64,000 bases of DNA from Halegenticoccus soli (GTDB lineage: Archaea; Halobacteriota; Halobacteria; Halobacteriales; Haloferacaceae), in the NCBI RefSeq assembly GCF_002844195.1, contig NZ_PEND01000010.1, positions 61,279 to 125,278 on the forward strand, given 5' to 3'. The notes under the pieces are model-generated. The model was not told where the DNA came from. It searched no databases and worked only from the letters and a program-made list of their open reading frames with translations. The position numbers were made by a program, and so were the translations under genes. Position 1 is the first letter of the stretch. Every line of letters starts with the position of its first letter. Of this stretch, positions 24,561 to 33,988 are shown one piece after another.

Positions 24561-24580
24561 TTTTTAGGCATACCTAAAAA
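24561..24580. promoter_or_regulatory. DtxR/IdeR-like box 2 of the siderophore operon
   Basis: TTTTTAGGCATACCTAAAAA, with perfect 8-base arms around a 4-base centre, just upstream of the TATA box (in the BRE position). Together with box 1 it brackets the core promoter, so a bound repressor would block TBP/TFB access. Confidence 0.82.
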
Positions 24581-24697
24581 TTCACAAACATGTGTGCGCG
24601 GAAAAGCGTCGAGACCGACGCGCCGCTCAGCCGGGTCGGCGGCCGGTCGGGCGGCGGTTCTCGCCTGTAATCCGGCAGACCCGTCGGCGACCGCACG

Positions 24698-24704
24698 TAT
24701 TTAT
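24698..24704 (+). promoter_or_regulatory. TATA-like box of panB
   Basis: tatttat centred about 28 bases before ATG 24729, implying a leaderless panB transcript. This is why 24729 is chosen over the longer upstream open frame. Confidence 0.6.
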
Positions 24705-24728
24705 CCGCCCCGCGACCAACCGCCGGGC

Positions 24729-25538
24729 ATGCCAACCACGCGGGACCTCTCGACGAAGGCGGGGGTCGAACCGATCACGATGCTGACCGCCTACGACGCT
24801 CCGACGGCCGCCGTCGTCGACGCGGCGGGCGTCGACGTGATCCTCGTCGGCGACAGCATGGGCAACGCGGTGCTCGGGTACGACTCGACGCTCCCGGTCA
24901 CCTTCGAGGAGGTCAAGAGCCGGACGGCGGCCGTCGCGCGCGCGGCCGAGGAGTCGCTGGTCGTCGCGGACATGCCGTTTCTCTCGGTCGGCGTGAGCGA
25001 GGCGGAGAGCGTCCGCAACGCCGGCGCGATGCTCAAGGAGGCCGGGGCGGACGCGGTCAAGCTCGAAAGCGGGCCGCACACGGTCGAGCTGACCGAGAAG
25101 CTCGTCCGGCTCGGCATTCCGGTGATGGCGCACCTCGGCCTCACCCCCCAGCAGGTCAAGCGTACCGGATACGCCCGCCAGGGGACGACCCGCGACGAGG
25201 CGCGGGAGATCCTCGACCTCGCCCGCGCCCACGAGGAGGCGGGGGCGTTCTCGCTCGTCCTCGAACACGTCCCGGCGAACCTCGCCGCGCAGGTGACGGA
25301 GGCGATCGGCGCCCCGACGATCGGCATCGGCGCCGGCCCCGACTGTGACGGCCAGGTGCTCGTGATCACCGACGTGCTCGGGCTGAGCGACTACGCGCCG
25401 CCCTTCGCCGAGCAGTTCGGCGACGTGCGCTCGGAGATGCGGGCGGCGGTCGAAACGTACCGCGACGCGGTCGAGGCCGGCGAGTTCCCGACGGCCGAAC
25501 ACAGCCACGTCGAGGAGGAGCTGGACGAGCTGTACTGA
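24729..25538 (+). CDS. panB: 3-methyl-2-oxobutanoate hydroxymethyltransferase (ketopantoate synthase)
   Basis: A 269-residue TIM-barrel enzyme that adds a hydroxymethyl group from methylene-folate or methylene-pterin to alpha-ketoisovalerate, the first committed step to pantoate and CoA. Seen: ITMLTAYDAPTAAVVDAAG, the metal motif VGDSMGNAVLGY, HLGLTPQQ, the catalytic Glu in FSLVLEHVP, and PTIGIGAGPDCDGQVLVITD. Length and motif order are typical. It is divergent from the siderophore operon, and its promoter is 120 bases from the iron boxes, so joint control is not expected. Confidence 0.96.
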   Translation: MPTTRDLSTKAGVEPITMLTAYDAPTAAVVDAAGVDVILVGDSMGNAVLGYDSTLPVTFEEVKSRTAAVARAAEESLVVADMPFLSVGVSEAESVRNAGAMLKEAGADAVKLESGPHTVELTEKLVRLGIPVMAHLGLTPQQVKRTGYARQGTTRDEAREILDLARAHEEAGAFSLVLEHVPANLAAQVTEAIGAPTIGIGAGPDCDGQVLVITDVLGLSDYAPPFAEQFGDVRSEMRAAVETYRDAVEAGEFPTAEHSHVEEELDELY

Positions 25539-25550
25539 CCTCCCGCCGCC

Positions 25551-26321
25551 TCACAGCCCGTCGAGGAACGCAGACACCGCCCGGTTGAACGCCTTCGGCC
25601 GTTCGAGCATCGCCAGGTGGGCGGCGTCGTCGACGACGACCGCGTCGCAGTCGGGCATCTCCTCCGCCAGGAACTCGTGGTACCACGGGGGCGTCAGCTT
25701 GTCGTGCTCGCCGACGACGGCGAGCGCCGGGACGTCGATCTCGCCGAGGCGGTCCCGCACGTCGAACCCGTGGCAGGTCCGGAAGTCCCGCTCCGTGACG
25801 GCCCGGCCGGCGTCGTACATCGCCTCCTTCGAGAGGTCGAGGTACCGCTCGTCGGGGTCGTGAAACAGCCGGTCCGGCTTGTGGAGGAACTCCACCGCCC
25901 GGTCGAAGTCGTCCGAGAGCCACGCGAGCAGGTCGTCGAGAACCGTCAGTTTCGCGCCCGTCCCCGCGAGCACGAGGCCGTCGAGCGGGAGGTCGCGTTC
26001 CAGCGCGACCGTCATCGCCACCGCGCCCCCGAGGGAGTTGCCGACGAGCACCCGCGCGCCCGTCTCCTCGGCCGCCGCGACGACGTCGTCGGCGTACGCC
26101 GAGAGCGACTCGTACCCCGCGTCCGCGTCGACGTCATCGCTCTCGCCGTGCCCGCTCAGGTCGAGCGCGACGACGGGCCGATCGTCCGCGAGGCGGAACT
26201 GCGACTTCCAGACGGCGTGCGAGCCGCCGCTCCCGTGGACGCAGAGGACTCCCGGCTCTGATCCGCCCCGGTCGGACCGGCGGTACGCCGTGGTCCGGCC
26301 GTGATGTGTAACTTCGTCCAT
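25551..26321 (-). CDS. alpha/beta hydrolase
   Basis: A 256-residue alpha/beta-fold hydrolase. Seen: oxyanion region CVHGSGGSHAVW, nucleophile elbow VGNSLGGAV (Ser near residue 99), LDLSGHGES, the acid in VVGEHDKLTPP, and the catalytic His in DDAAHLAMLERP. A lid segment lies between the elbow and the acid. The substrate is unknown; members include esterases and dehalogenase-like lyases. I preferred ATG 26321 to ATG 26345 because catatg/ttcatatg forms a TATA-like element about 25 bases upstream. Convergent with panB, with 12 bases between stops. Confidence 0.82.
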   Translation of the reverse strand: MDEVTHHGRTTAYRRSDRGGSEPGVLCVHGSGGSHAVWKSQFRLADDRPVVALDLSGHGESDDVDADAGYESLSAYADDVVAAAEETGARVLVGNSLGGAVAMTVALERDLPLDGLVLAGTGAKLTVLDDLLAWLSDDFDRAVEFLHKPDRLFHDPDERYLDLSKEAMYDAGRAVTERDFRTCHGFDVRDRLGEIDVPALAVVGEHDKLTPPWYHEFLAEEMPDCDAVVVDDAAHLAMLERPKAFNRAVSAFLDGL

Positions 26322-26437
26322 ATCCAACCTTGTCGCGTGCGGCATATGAAGCCACGCGTCGCGCGGATCGCCGGAACCGCATTTCGACCGGTTAGAACGT
26401 AACCCGATCCCGTCTTCCGATTTCGTCGACAGAAGAG

Positions 26438-26444
26438 TTATATA
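26438..26444 (+). promoter_or_regulatory. TATA box of the DUF7127-cdc48 operon
   Basis: ttatata in an AT-rich patch, placing transcription start near 26468-26472, five to ten bases before ATG 26477. This is among the strongest TATA matches in the window. Confidence 0.65.
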
Positions 26445-26453
26445 CTTAACCGA

Positions 26454-26468
26454 CTAACTTGGAGTTAG
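26454..26468. promoter_or_regulatory. palindrome overlapping the cdc48 operon start site
   Basis: CTAACT-tgg-AGTTAG, a perfect 6-base-arm palindrome between the TATA box and the start codon of DUF7127. Its position over the predicted transcription start suggests a repressor operator. The regulator is not identified. Confidence 0.55.
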
Positions 26469-26476
26469 GATTCATC

Positions 26477-26725
26477 ATGAGTCAGCAGCAATTCGTCGGC
26501 GGGAGCGAACGGTTCCTCCGCCGGTACGACTACGGCGACGAGTGGGTCGTCGCCGCCGACCTCGGCGTCTCGGACGAGGCGGTCGACGTCGACGTCGTCG
26601 GCGAGACCGCCATCATCGTCGTCGAACGGGACGGCCGCGTCTGGGAGACGGAGTTCGAACTCCCGGACGCGGGCGCGGAAGCGTTTATGAAAAACGGCGT
26701 ACTCACTCTCAGTGGTGCGAAATGA
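26477..26725 (+). CDS. Hsp20-like small protein (DUF7127 type) upstream of cdc48
   Basis: An 82-residue protein. Its beta-rich pattern [20 protein letters not shown], then AIIVVE and [21 protein letters not shown], resembles an alpha-crystallin/Hsp20 domain; the ending [10 protein letters not shown] is the classic NGVLTI-type strand. It lacks the long N-terminal arm of normal Hsp20 proteins. It overlaps cdc48 by ATGA. I recall the same pairing in other haloarchaea. An adaptor or co-chaperone role for CDC48 is inferred from this coupling. Confidence 0.75.
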   Translation: MSQQQFVGGSERFLRRYDYGDEWVVAADLGVSDEAVDVDVVGETAIIVVERDGRVWETEFELPDAGAEAFMKNGVLTLSGAK

Positions 26726-28983
26726 AGCTCACCGTCAAACCGCTTAAACAGAAGGACGCCGGCCGCGGGCTCGCGGCCATCGATCGCGTCGCCGCCGAGG
26801 AGATGGGGCTGAGCGGCGGCGACTTCATCCGAATCGAGGGGCGAGAGGGAACCGCCATCGCGCGCGTCTGGCCCGGCTACCCCGAGGACGACGGCACGGG
26901 CGTCATCCGGATCGACGGGCGACTCCGCCAGCAGGCGGACGTCGGCATCGACGACAAGGTCGACGTCGAGAAGGCGGACGTCAAGCCCGCCCGCGAGGTG
27001 AGCATCGCGCTCCCGCAGAACCTCCGCATCAGCGGCAACATCGGGCCGCACATCCGGGATAAGCTCTCGGGACAGCCGGTCACGAAGGGCCAGTCCATCC
27101 AGATCCCCTTCGGCTTCGGCTTCATGGCCAACCAGAGCCAGGCGGTCCCGCTGAAGATCGCGAGCACGAAGCCGAGCGGAACCGTCGTGATCAACGACTC
27201 GACGGAGATCTCCATCAGCGAGAAGCCCGCCGAGCAGATCCGCGGCGCGGCCGCCGGCGGCGGCGACGGTCCCGACGTGACCTACGAGGACATCGGCGGC
27301 CTGGACCGCGAACTCGAACAGGTCCGCGAGATGATCGAGCTGCCGATGCGTCACCCCGAGCTGTTCAAGCGGCTCGGCATCGAGCCGCCGAAGGGCGTGC
27401 TCCTGCACGGCCCGCCGGGCACCGGCAAGACGCTCATCGCCAAGGCCGTCGCCAACGAGATCGACGCCTCGTTCCACACCATCTCGGGGCCGGAGATCAT
27501 GTCGAAGTACTACGGCGAGTCAGAGGAGCAGCTCCGGGACATCTTCGACGAGGCGACCGAGAACGCGCCGGCGATCGTCTTCATGGACGAGATCGACTCG
27601 ATCGCGCCGAAGCGATCCGAGGCCGGCGGCGACGTCGAGCGGCGGGTCGTCGCGCAGCTGCTCTCGCTCATGGACGGGCTCGAAGAGCGCGGGCAGGTCG
27701 TCGTCATCGGGGCGACCAACCGCCTCGACGCCATCGACCCCGCGCTCCGCCGGGGCGGGCGGTTCGACCGCGAGATCGAGATCGGCGTCCCGGACCGGGA
27801 CGGCCGCAAGGAGATCCTGCAGGTCCACACCCGGAACATGCCGCTCGCGGACGGCGTCGACCTCGACGTGTACGCCGAGAGCACCCACGGGTTCGTCGGG
27901 GCGGATCTCGAATCGCTGGCGAAGGAGGCGGCGATGAACGCGCTACGGCGCATCCGCCCGCAGCTCGACCTCGAAGCCGAGGAGATCGACGCCGACGTGC
28001 TCGACTCGCTCGTCGTCACCGAGGGCGACTTCAGGGAGGCGCTGAAGGGCGTCGAGCCCTCGGCGCTCCGCGAGGTGTTCGTCGAGGTGCCGAACGTCAC
28101 GTGGGACGACGTCGGCGGCCTCGAGAGCACCAAAGAGCGGCTCCGCGAGACGATCCAGTGGCCGCTCGACTACCCCGAGGTGTTCCAGGCGATGGACATG
28201 GACGCCGCGAAGGGCGTGCTCCTGTACGGCCCGCCGGGCACCGGCAAGACGCTGCTCGCGAAGGCCGTCGCCAACGAGTCGGAGAGCAACTTCATCTCCA
28301 TCAAGGGGCCGGAGCTCCTGAACAAGTACGTGGGCGAGTCCGAGAAGGGCGTCCGCGAGATCTTCAGCAAGGCCCGCGAGAACGCCCCGACGGTGGTGTT
28401 CTTCGACGAGATCGACGCCATCGCGACCGAGCGGGGGAGCCGCACCGGCGACTCCGGCGTCGGCGAGCGCGTCGTCTCGCAGCTCCTCACCGAACTCGAC
28501 GGCCTGGAGGCGCTCGAGGACGTGGTCGTCATCGCGACCACGAACCGGCCGGACCTCATCGACGCGGCGCTCCTGCGCCCGGGCCGGCTCGACCGCCACG
28601 TGCACGTCCCCGTCCCGGACGAGGAGGCCCGCCGGAAGATCCTCGAGGTCCACACGCGGAACAAGCCGCTCGCGGACGACGTCGACCTGGACCGGCTCGC
28701 CCGCAGGACCGAGGGCTACGTCGGCGCGGACCTCGAAGCGCTGGCCCGCGAAGCGGCGCTGGCCGCGTCCCGCGAGTTCATCGGAAGCGTGAAACCCGAG
28801 GAGATCGCAGAGAGCGTCGGGAACGTCCGCATCACGATGGACCACTTCGACCAGGCGCTCGATCAGGTCGGCCCGAGCGTGACCGACGAGGTCCGCCAGC
28901 GCTACGACGAGATCGAAGAGCGGTTCCAGAAGAGCGAGGTCGGGCGGGACACCGAGGGAGAGGTCAGCCGCACCTTCCAGTAG
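26722..28983 (+). CDS. cdc48: CDC48/p97-type AAA ATPase
   Basis: A 753-residue AAA+ unfoldase. An N-domain (1-185; double-psi barrel [17 protein letters not shown]) precedes two AAA modules. D1 has Walker [14 protein letters not shown] and Walker [16 protein letters not shown]2 has [13 protein letters not shown] and [14 protein letters not shown], with arginine-finger regions [11 protein letters not shown] and [10 protein letters not shown]. The C-terminal segment ends [14 protein letters not shown]. It extracts or unfolds proteins, probably feeding the proteasome. All catalytic motifs are intact in both rings. It is translationally coupled to the Hsp20-like gene. Confidence 0.97.
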   Translation: MKLTVKPLKQKDAGRGLAAIDRVAAEEMGLSGGDFIRIEGREGTAIARVWPGYPEDDGTGVIRIDGRLRQQADVGIDDKVDVEKADVKPAREVSIALPQNLRISGNIGPHIRDKLSGQPVTKGQSIQIPFGFGFMANQSQAVPLKIASTKPSGTVVINDSTEISISEKPAEQIRGAAAGGGDGPDVTYEDIGGLDRELEQVREMIELPMRHPELFKRLGIEPPKGVLLHGPPGTGKTLIAKAVANEIDASFHTISGPEIMSKYYGESEEQLRDIFDEATENAPAIVFMDEIDSIAPKRSEAGGDVERRVVAQLLSLMDGLEERGQVVVIGATNRLDAIDPALRRGGRFDREIEIGVPDRDGRKEILQVHTRNMPLADGVDLDVYAESTHGFVGADLESLAKEAAMNALRRIRPQLDLEAEEIDADVLDSLVVTEGDFREALKGVEPSALREVFVEVPNVTWDDVGGLESTKERLRETIQWPLDYPEVFQAMDMDAAKGVLLYGPPGTGKTLLAKAVANESESNFISIKGPELLNKYVGESEKGVREIFSKARENAPTVVFFDEIDAIATERGSRTGDSGVGERVVSQLLTELDGLEALEDVVVIATTNRPDLIDAALLRPGRLDRHVHVPVPDEEARRKILEVHTRNKPLADDVDLDRLARRTEGYVGADLEALAREAALAASREFIGSVKPEEIAESVGNVRITMDHFDQALDQVGPSVTDEVRQRYDEIEERFQKSEVGRDTEGEVSRTFQ

Positions 28984-29301
28984 GTCCGACCGCACCCGCC
29001 GTTCGACGTTCGGTTTTCGGCGCGCCGCGCCGGCTCTCCTCGACTTTTCCGGCTCGCAGTCGAAACATCGAGCCACCGCCCGAAACGCGCATTTCGGAGC
29101 GCTTCGGCGTCCGGTTTTCCTCCGAGAGGGCCGGAGTCCGCCGGTTCGCGCGCCGCCGTCTGCGCGCTATCGGCACTCGCGGGCGAGCGCCGATCTATCA
29201 CTCGAAGAGCCGGATAAACGGGGCGTAGTCCCCTGTAGGCCCGGTAAACCGGCCCGCAACGGTCGTTCGGCTTCATCCCGTGAACGTCCCTGTGGTCGGA
29301 C
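28984..29301. other. intergenic region, no gene seen
   Basis: 318 bases between cdc48 and the DUF4397 gene. Open frames on the minus strand here are antisense shadows with no family features. It contains short GC-rich inverted repeats (for example around 29236-29262, ggcccggtaaaccggcc) and a TATA-like gataaac near 29211. That is about 90 bases before the next start, so that mRNA may carry a leader. Confidence 0.4.
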
Positions 29302-30105
29302 GTGACATCGAAATCGAATCAGTCGCGGCGAACGGTACTGAAGGCTGTCGGCGCCGCGGGAGCGCTCTCGCTCGTCGGCGGGACGGGCGTCGCCGGCGCG
29401 AACGAACACGGCGGCTCGGACGATGACGGGGGCGGCGGAAACGGCGGCGACTGCGCGGCCGTTCGCGTCGCGCACGCGTCGCCGGACGCGCCCGCCGTCG
29501 ACGTGTACGTGAACGGCGAGAAGGTCCTCTCGAACGTCGAGTTCGGGACCGTGACCGACTACCTCGTCGTCGAGCCCGGGACGTACACGGTGAAGATCAC
29601 GGCGGCCGGCGACCCGGAAACCGTGGCCTTCGAGGGCGACGTGACCCTCGAGAGCAAGTTCTACACCGTCGCGGCCGTCGGCCAGCTCTCCGACGGCACG
29701 TTCGAGCCGCTGGTGCTCGTCGACGACGACGTGGCGCTCGTACGCCTCGTCCACACGTCGCCGGACGCGCCCGCGGTCGACGTGACCGTCGAGGGCGCGG
29801 ACCTGACGCTCTTCGACGGCGTGAGCTTCGGCGACCAGACCGACTACGTCGTCGTTCCGGCGGGCGAGTACACGCTCGAAGTCCGGGGCGACACCGAGAA
29901 CGACGACGGCGACGTGGTCGCGACGTTCGACGTGGCGCTCGAACCGGGCGTCCAGTACACCGCCTTCGCGATCGGGTACCTCTCGCCGGAGAACGCGCCC
30001 GCTGACGCGCCCGACGACCGCGCGTTCGACCTGCTGGTCGCCACCGACGCGGGAACCGAGCCGCTCGACCCCTGCGACCTGCGCGGCGACGGCAGCAACG
30101 CCTGA
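29302..30105 (+). CDS. Tat-exported DUF4397 protein
   Basis: A 267-residue protein with a twin-arginine signal (NQSRRTVLKAVGAAGALSL, about residues 6-24) and an AGA-type cleavage region, so it is expected outside the membrane. The mature part has two DUF4397 repeats, each starting with a near-identical motif: VRVAHASPDAPAVDVYVNG and VRLVHTSPDAPAVDVTVEG. A Gly/Asp-rich linker follows the signal. DUF4397 proteins are exported beta-rich domains of unknown function. The start is GTG 29302. One Cys in each end region (GGDCAAV and PCDLRGD) could form a disulfide. Confidence 0.88.
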   Translation: MTSKSNQSRRTVLKAVGAAGALSLVGGTGVAGANEHGGSDDDGGGGNGGDCAAVRVAHASPDAPAVDVYVNGEKVLSNVEFGTVTDYLVVEPGTYTVKITAAGDPETVAFEGDVTLESKFYTVAAVGQLSDGTFEPLVLVDDDVALVRLVHTSPDAPAVDVTVEGADLTLFDGVSFGDQTDYVVVPAGEYTLEVRGDTENDDGDVVATFDVALEPGVQYTAFAIGYLSPENAPADAPDDRAFDLLVATDAGTEPLDPCDLRGDGSNA

Positions 30106-30204
30106 ACGGCCCTGCGCGGTCCACCTCCGCGCCTGCGCCGACCGCCGCGAGGGCGGACGGCCAATCCACGCCTGTTTTTACTCGGCGACCGAAATCGGAC
30201 GGTA

Positions 30205-31920
30205 ATGGATCAGGAGTTGCGCGATCGGGTCAGAACGGAGGCGGAGAAGCACGCGCTGTTCAACGCGGTCAAGTACGGGAGCGACGCGGACGTCGGCGCG
30301 GTCATGGGACCGCTCATGGGCGAGAACCCGGAGTTCCGGCCCCACGGAAGCGAGATCCCCGGCGTCGTCGGCGGCGTGGTGAGCGAGGTGAACGGCCTGA
30401 CCCCCGACGAGCGCCGCGAGCGCCTGGAAGCGCTCGCCCCCGACCTCCTCGCCGAACTCGAGGCCGAGGACGAGGAGGACGAGCGGACCCTGCCGGACCT
30501 CCCGAACGCCGACGGGTACGACGAGATCCGGATGCGGGCGGCCCCGAACCCGAACGGCCCCTGGCACCTCGGCCACGGCCGGATGCCGGCGGTCATCGGG
30601 ACGTACAAGGAGCTGTACGACGGCTGGATGCTCTGCCGGTTCGACGACACCGACCCGGAGACGAAGCGCCCCGACCTCGACGCCTACGACGCGATCCTGG
30701 AGGACGTCGAGTACCTCGGCTTCGAGCCCGACGAGGTCGTCCGCGCGAGCGACCGCCTCGAAACCTACTACGACCACGCCAGGGAGCTCATCGGGATGGG
30801 CGGCGCGTACACCTGTTCCTGTTCCGGCGAGGCGTTCTCCGAGCTGAAGAACGCCGGGAAGCCGTGCCCCCACCGCGACAAGGACCCCGAGACGACGCTC
30901 CGGGAGTTCGAGGCGATGGTCGACGGCGAGTACGGCGCGGGCGAGATGGTGCTCCGGGTCAGGACCGACATCGAGCACAAGAACCCCGCGCTGCGCGACT
31001 GGGTCGCCTTCCGCGTCGTCGACACGCCGCACCCGCGCGAGGAGGCCGCGGCGTACCGCTGCTGGCCCATGCTCGACTTCCAGTCCGGGATCGACGACCA
31101 CCTGACGGGGATCACCCACATCATCCGCGGGATCGACCTCCAGGACAGCGCCAAGCGCCAGCGGTTCGTCTACGACTACTTCGGCTGGGAGTACCCCGAA
31201 GTCCTCCACTGGGGGAAGATCCAGGTCGACGAGTACGACGTGAAGCTCAGCACCTCGACCATCGCGCGGCTCATCGAGGAGGGCGAACTCGACGGCTGGG
31301 ACGACCCCCGCGCCCCGACGCTCGCGAGCGTCCGCCGGCGCGGCATCCGGGGGGCCGCCGTCACCGACGCGATGGTGGACCTCGGCCTCTCGACGAGCGA
31401 CGTCGACCTGGCGATGAGCAGCGTCTACGCCAACAACCGCGAGCTCGTCGACGACGAGGCGAACCGGTACTTCCTCGTCCGCGACGGGGTCGAGAAGGCC
31501 GTCGTCGGCGGACCCGAGGCCGGCGAGCCGCCGCTGCACCCGGACCACGAGGAGCGCGGCCGGCGGCGCATCCCCGTCGGGGGCGCGGTGCGCGTCGAGG
31601 CCGAGGACGTCCCGCCGAACGGAAAGCGCGTCTGGCTGAAGGGCTTCGGCTGCGTGCGCCACACGCGGGACGCCTTCGAGTACGCGGGCGACGACATCGA
31701 CGCCGTCCGGGAGGAGGGCGTCGACGTGATCCACTGGGTGCCCGCCGACGGCGCGGTGCCGGTGACGATGCGGACGCCCGACGGCGACGTAACGGGGCGT
31801 GCCGAGCCGGACTTCGCCGAAACGGAGGTCGACGAGGTGGTCCAGTTCGAGCGCGTCGGCTTCGCCCGCGTGGACGCTCACGGGGAGGACGGGTCGGTCG
31901 TCTACTTCGCGCACCGGTAA
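30205..31920 (+). CDS. gltX: glutamyl-tRNA synthetase (archaeal type)
   Basis: A 571-residue class Ib synthetase of the archaeal/eukaryotic GluRS type. In archaea it normally charges both tRNA-Glu and tRNA-Gln, and Glu-tRNA-Gln is then amidated. Seen: the HIGH-like motif PNPNGPWHLGHGRM (near residue 118), a Cys/His zinc-like patch YTCSCSGEAF...GKPCPHRD, HIIRGIDLQDSAKRQ, and the KMSKS equivalent DVKLSTSTIARL. The C-terminal beta-barrel binds the anticodon. A TATA-like tgttttta lies about 28 bases upstream, so the mRNA is probably leaderless. Confidence 0.96.
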   Translation: MDQELRDRVRTEAEKHALFNAVKYGSDADVGAVMGPLMGENPEFRPHGSEIPGVVGGVVSEVNGLTPDERRERLEALAPDLLAELEAEDEEDERTLPDLPNADGYDEIRMRAAPNPNGPWHLGHGRMPAVIGTYKELYDGWMLCRFDDTDPETKRPDLDAYDAILEDVEYLGFEPDEVVRASDRLETYYDHARELIGMGGAYTCSCSGEAFSELKNAGKPCPHRDKDPETTLREFEAMVDGEYGAGEMVLRVRTDIEHKNPALRDWVAFRVVDTPHPREEAAAYRCWPMLDFQSGIDDHLTGITHIIRGIDLQDSAKRQRFVYDYFGWEYPEVLHWGKIQVDEYDVKLSTSTIARLIEEGELDGWDDPRAPTLASVRRRGIRGAAVTDAMVDLGLSTSDVDLAMSSVYANNRELVDDEANRYFLVRDGVEKAVVGGPEAGEPPLHPDHEERGRRRIPVGGAVRVEAEDVPPNGKRVWLKGFGCVRHTRDAFEYAGDDIDAVREEGVDVIHWVPADGAVPVTMRTPDGDVTGRAEPDFAETEVDEVVQFERVGFARVDAHGEDGSVVYFAHR

Positions 31921-32012
31921 GGACGGCGGTCGAACCGACGACGATCGACCGCCGTCGGCGCCGTACCGTCTCCGCGCGCCGTCAACACGCCCACGACGCC
32001 GTCGCCGCGTCG

Positions 32013-32495
32013 TCACAACGCCGCCACGAGCACCATCGCGACCAGCATCGACCCGGTCAGGAGCACCTGCACGACGGAGGACGCGAGCACGCCGACCGTC
32101 GCGTAGAGTGCGGTCCGGAGGCTCGCCTCCGCGTCCTGGTTCCGGTAGAACTCCAGGGCGAACACGGTCCCGGCGACGCCGAGTACCAGCCCCAGCGGGC
32201 CGACGACGAACGCGAGGAGGACGCCGACCGCCGCCGCGACCGCCGTCGTCGCCAGCGACGCGCCACCGGCGCGCGCCGCGATGGGTCCCGACAGGTAGTC
32301 GACCGCCACCGCGACGAGGCCGACGAGCGTCAGCCCCGCGAGGGCGAGCGGACCGGGATCCGAGTAGCCGGTCGCGTACCAGTAGAGGTAGACGCCGACA
32401 AGGGACGACAGCGCGCCGGGCACGAGCGGAACGACGCTCCCGATCACGCCGACGACGAGGAGGACGAACGCCAGGAGCGCCAGGGCTTCGACCAT
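32013..32495 (-). CDS. DUF456 family membrane protein
   Basis: A 160-residue hydrophobic protein with four to five spans. It matches the DUF456 pattern: an N-terminal LALLAFVLLVVGVIGSVVPL then VPGALSSLVGVYLYW, a middle Gly-rich AGGASLATTAVAAAVGVLLA, and GPLGLVLGVAGTVFALEFYR with the charged loop NQDAEAS. No function is established for the family. It is convergent with gltX. Confidence 0.8.
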   Translation of the reverse strand: MVEALALLAFVLLVVGVIGSVVPLVPGALSSLVGVYLYWYATGYSDPGPLALAGLTLVGLVAVAVDYLSGPIAARAGGASLATTAVAAAVGVLLAFVVGPLGLVLGVAGTVFALEFYRNQDAEASLRTALYATVGVLASSVVQVLLTGSMLVAMVLVAAL

Positions 32496-32560
32496 CGTCC
32501 GTTCGGACGCCGCGAACCGACATACCGCTTGTCCCCGCGGCCGAACCCGTTCCCTAGTAG

Positions 32561-32570
32561 GTTTAAATAG
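32561..32570 (+). promoter_or_regulatory. TATA-like box of the ferredoxin gene
   Basis: gtttaaatag centred 30 bases before ATG 32596, in a short AT-rich patch. It fits a leaderless or near-leaderless mRNA. Confidence 0.6.
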
Positions 32571-32589
32571 CTACGATTAATGTGTATAG

Positions 32590-32925
<336 letters not shown>

Positions 32926-33122
32926 GCTCCCGCGGAAGCCAGCGAGCGCGTCGGTTCGGCCGGCCGGCCCTCCGAGCGCGCGGAACCGCGGGGGCCGCCG
33001 AACCCGCGCGCCGTTCCCGCGCCGGTCGACGCGAAGCCCCGCCGCCGAGCCGTCGGCTTTTGACCCTCGGGGAGCCCGTTATGAAAAACAATTAAGAAAC
33101 AGCGCGACCCTCTCCTAGTTCG

Positions 33123-33986
33123 ATGGTATCACTACACACTGCCGTCCTCACGAAGGGGGTACCCGACTTCCGCGAAGGACAGGTATCGTTCGACGAGGAG
33201 GGTCACCTCGAACGGGGCAAGACGCCGACCGTGATGAACCCGAACGACCGGCACGCGCTGAAGGCCGCGCTGCAGACGCGCGTCCGACACGGGGGGTGCA
33301 CGAGCGTGATGAGCATGGGTCCGCCGGGGTACAAGGACGTGCTCCGCGAGGCGATGGCGTCGGTGTACGCGGACGACCTCTATCTGATCTCCGACCGCGA
33401 GCTCGCCGCCTCCGACACGTGGGCGACGGCGATCACGCTGTCGACGGCGATCGAGCGACTCGGCGAGCCGGACGTCGTCTTCGCCGGCTTCAAGACCGCC
33501 GACGGCGAGACGGGCCACACCGGCCCGCAGACGTGCTGGTGTCTCGACATGCCGATCGTCACGCACGTCATCGCTCTCGACATCGACCCCGAGGAGCGCA
33601 CCCTCCGCGCGAAGCGCCTCGTGGAGGGGGACATCGAGGAGATCGAGACGGTCGAGACGGAGCTGCCGGCGTTCGTCGTCGCCGACCCCGAGTTCGAGCC
33701 GTCCTACCGGACGGCGTCCCACCGGCTCGAACTGAAGGACCTCCGGGCGCGGACGGAGCGCCGCGCCGAGGAGTTCGAAGAGCACCTGACCGTCTGGGAC
33801 CACGTCGACCTGAACCTCGATCCGGACTACATCGGCCTCGACGGGTCGCCGACGATCGTCTCCTCCGTCGACCCCATCCCCAAGGCGCCCGCCGAGCGCG
33901 AGGCGACGATGGTCGACCCGGACGACGAGGACGGGATGAGAGAGGTGCTCGACGTCATGGCGCCGCTCGCGGCGGGGGGTGACTGA
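33123..33986 (+). CDS. fixA: electron transfer flavoprotein beta subunit
   Basis: A 287-residue ETF beta. Seen: the N-terminal VLTKGVPDFREGQVSFDEEG, VMNPNDRHALKAAL (substrate/AMP-side loop), VFAGFKTADGETGHTGPQ and the D-x-E-x-R-x-LRAKRLVEG motif. It pairs with the next gene to bind FAD and AMP and carries electrons between acyl-CoA dehydrogenases, or other donors, and the quinone oxidoreductase FixC. The C-terminus ends two bases before fixB. The group II (Fix-type) identity is inferred from the gene order fixA-fixB-fixC. Confidence 0.93.
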   Translation: MVSLHTAVLTKGVPDFREGQVSFDEEGHLERGKTPTVMNPNDRHALKAALQTRVRHGGCTSVMSMGPPGYKDVLREAMASVYADDLYLISDRELAASDTWATAITLSTAIERLGEPDVVFAGFKTADGETGHTGPQTCWCLDMPIVTHVIALDIDPEERTLRAKRLVEGDIEEIETVETELPAFVVADPEFEPSYRTASHRLELKDLRARTERRAEEFEEHLTVWDHVDLNLDPDYIGLDGSPTIVSSVDPIPKAPAEREATMVDPDDEDGMREVLDVMAPLAAGGD

Positions 33987-33988
33987 CG

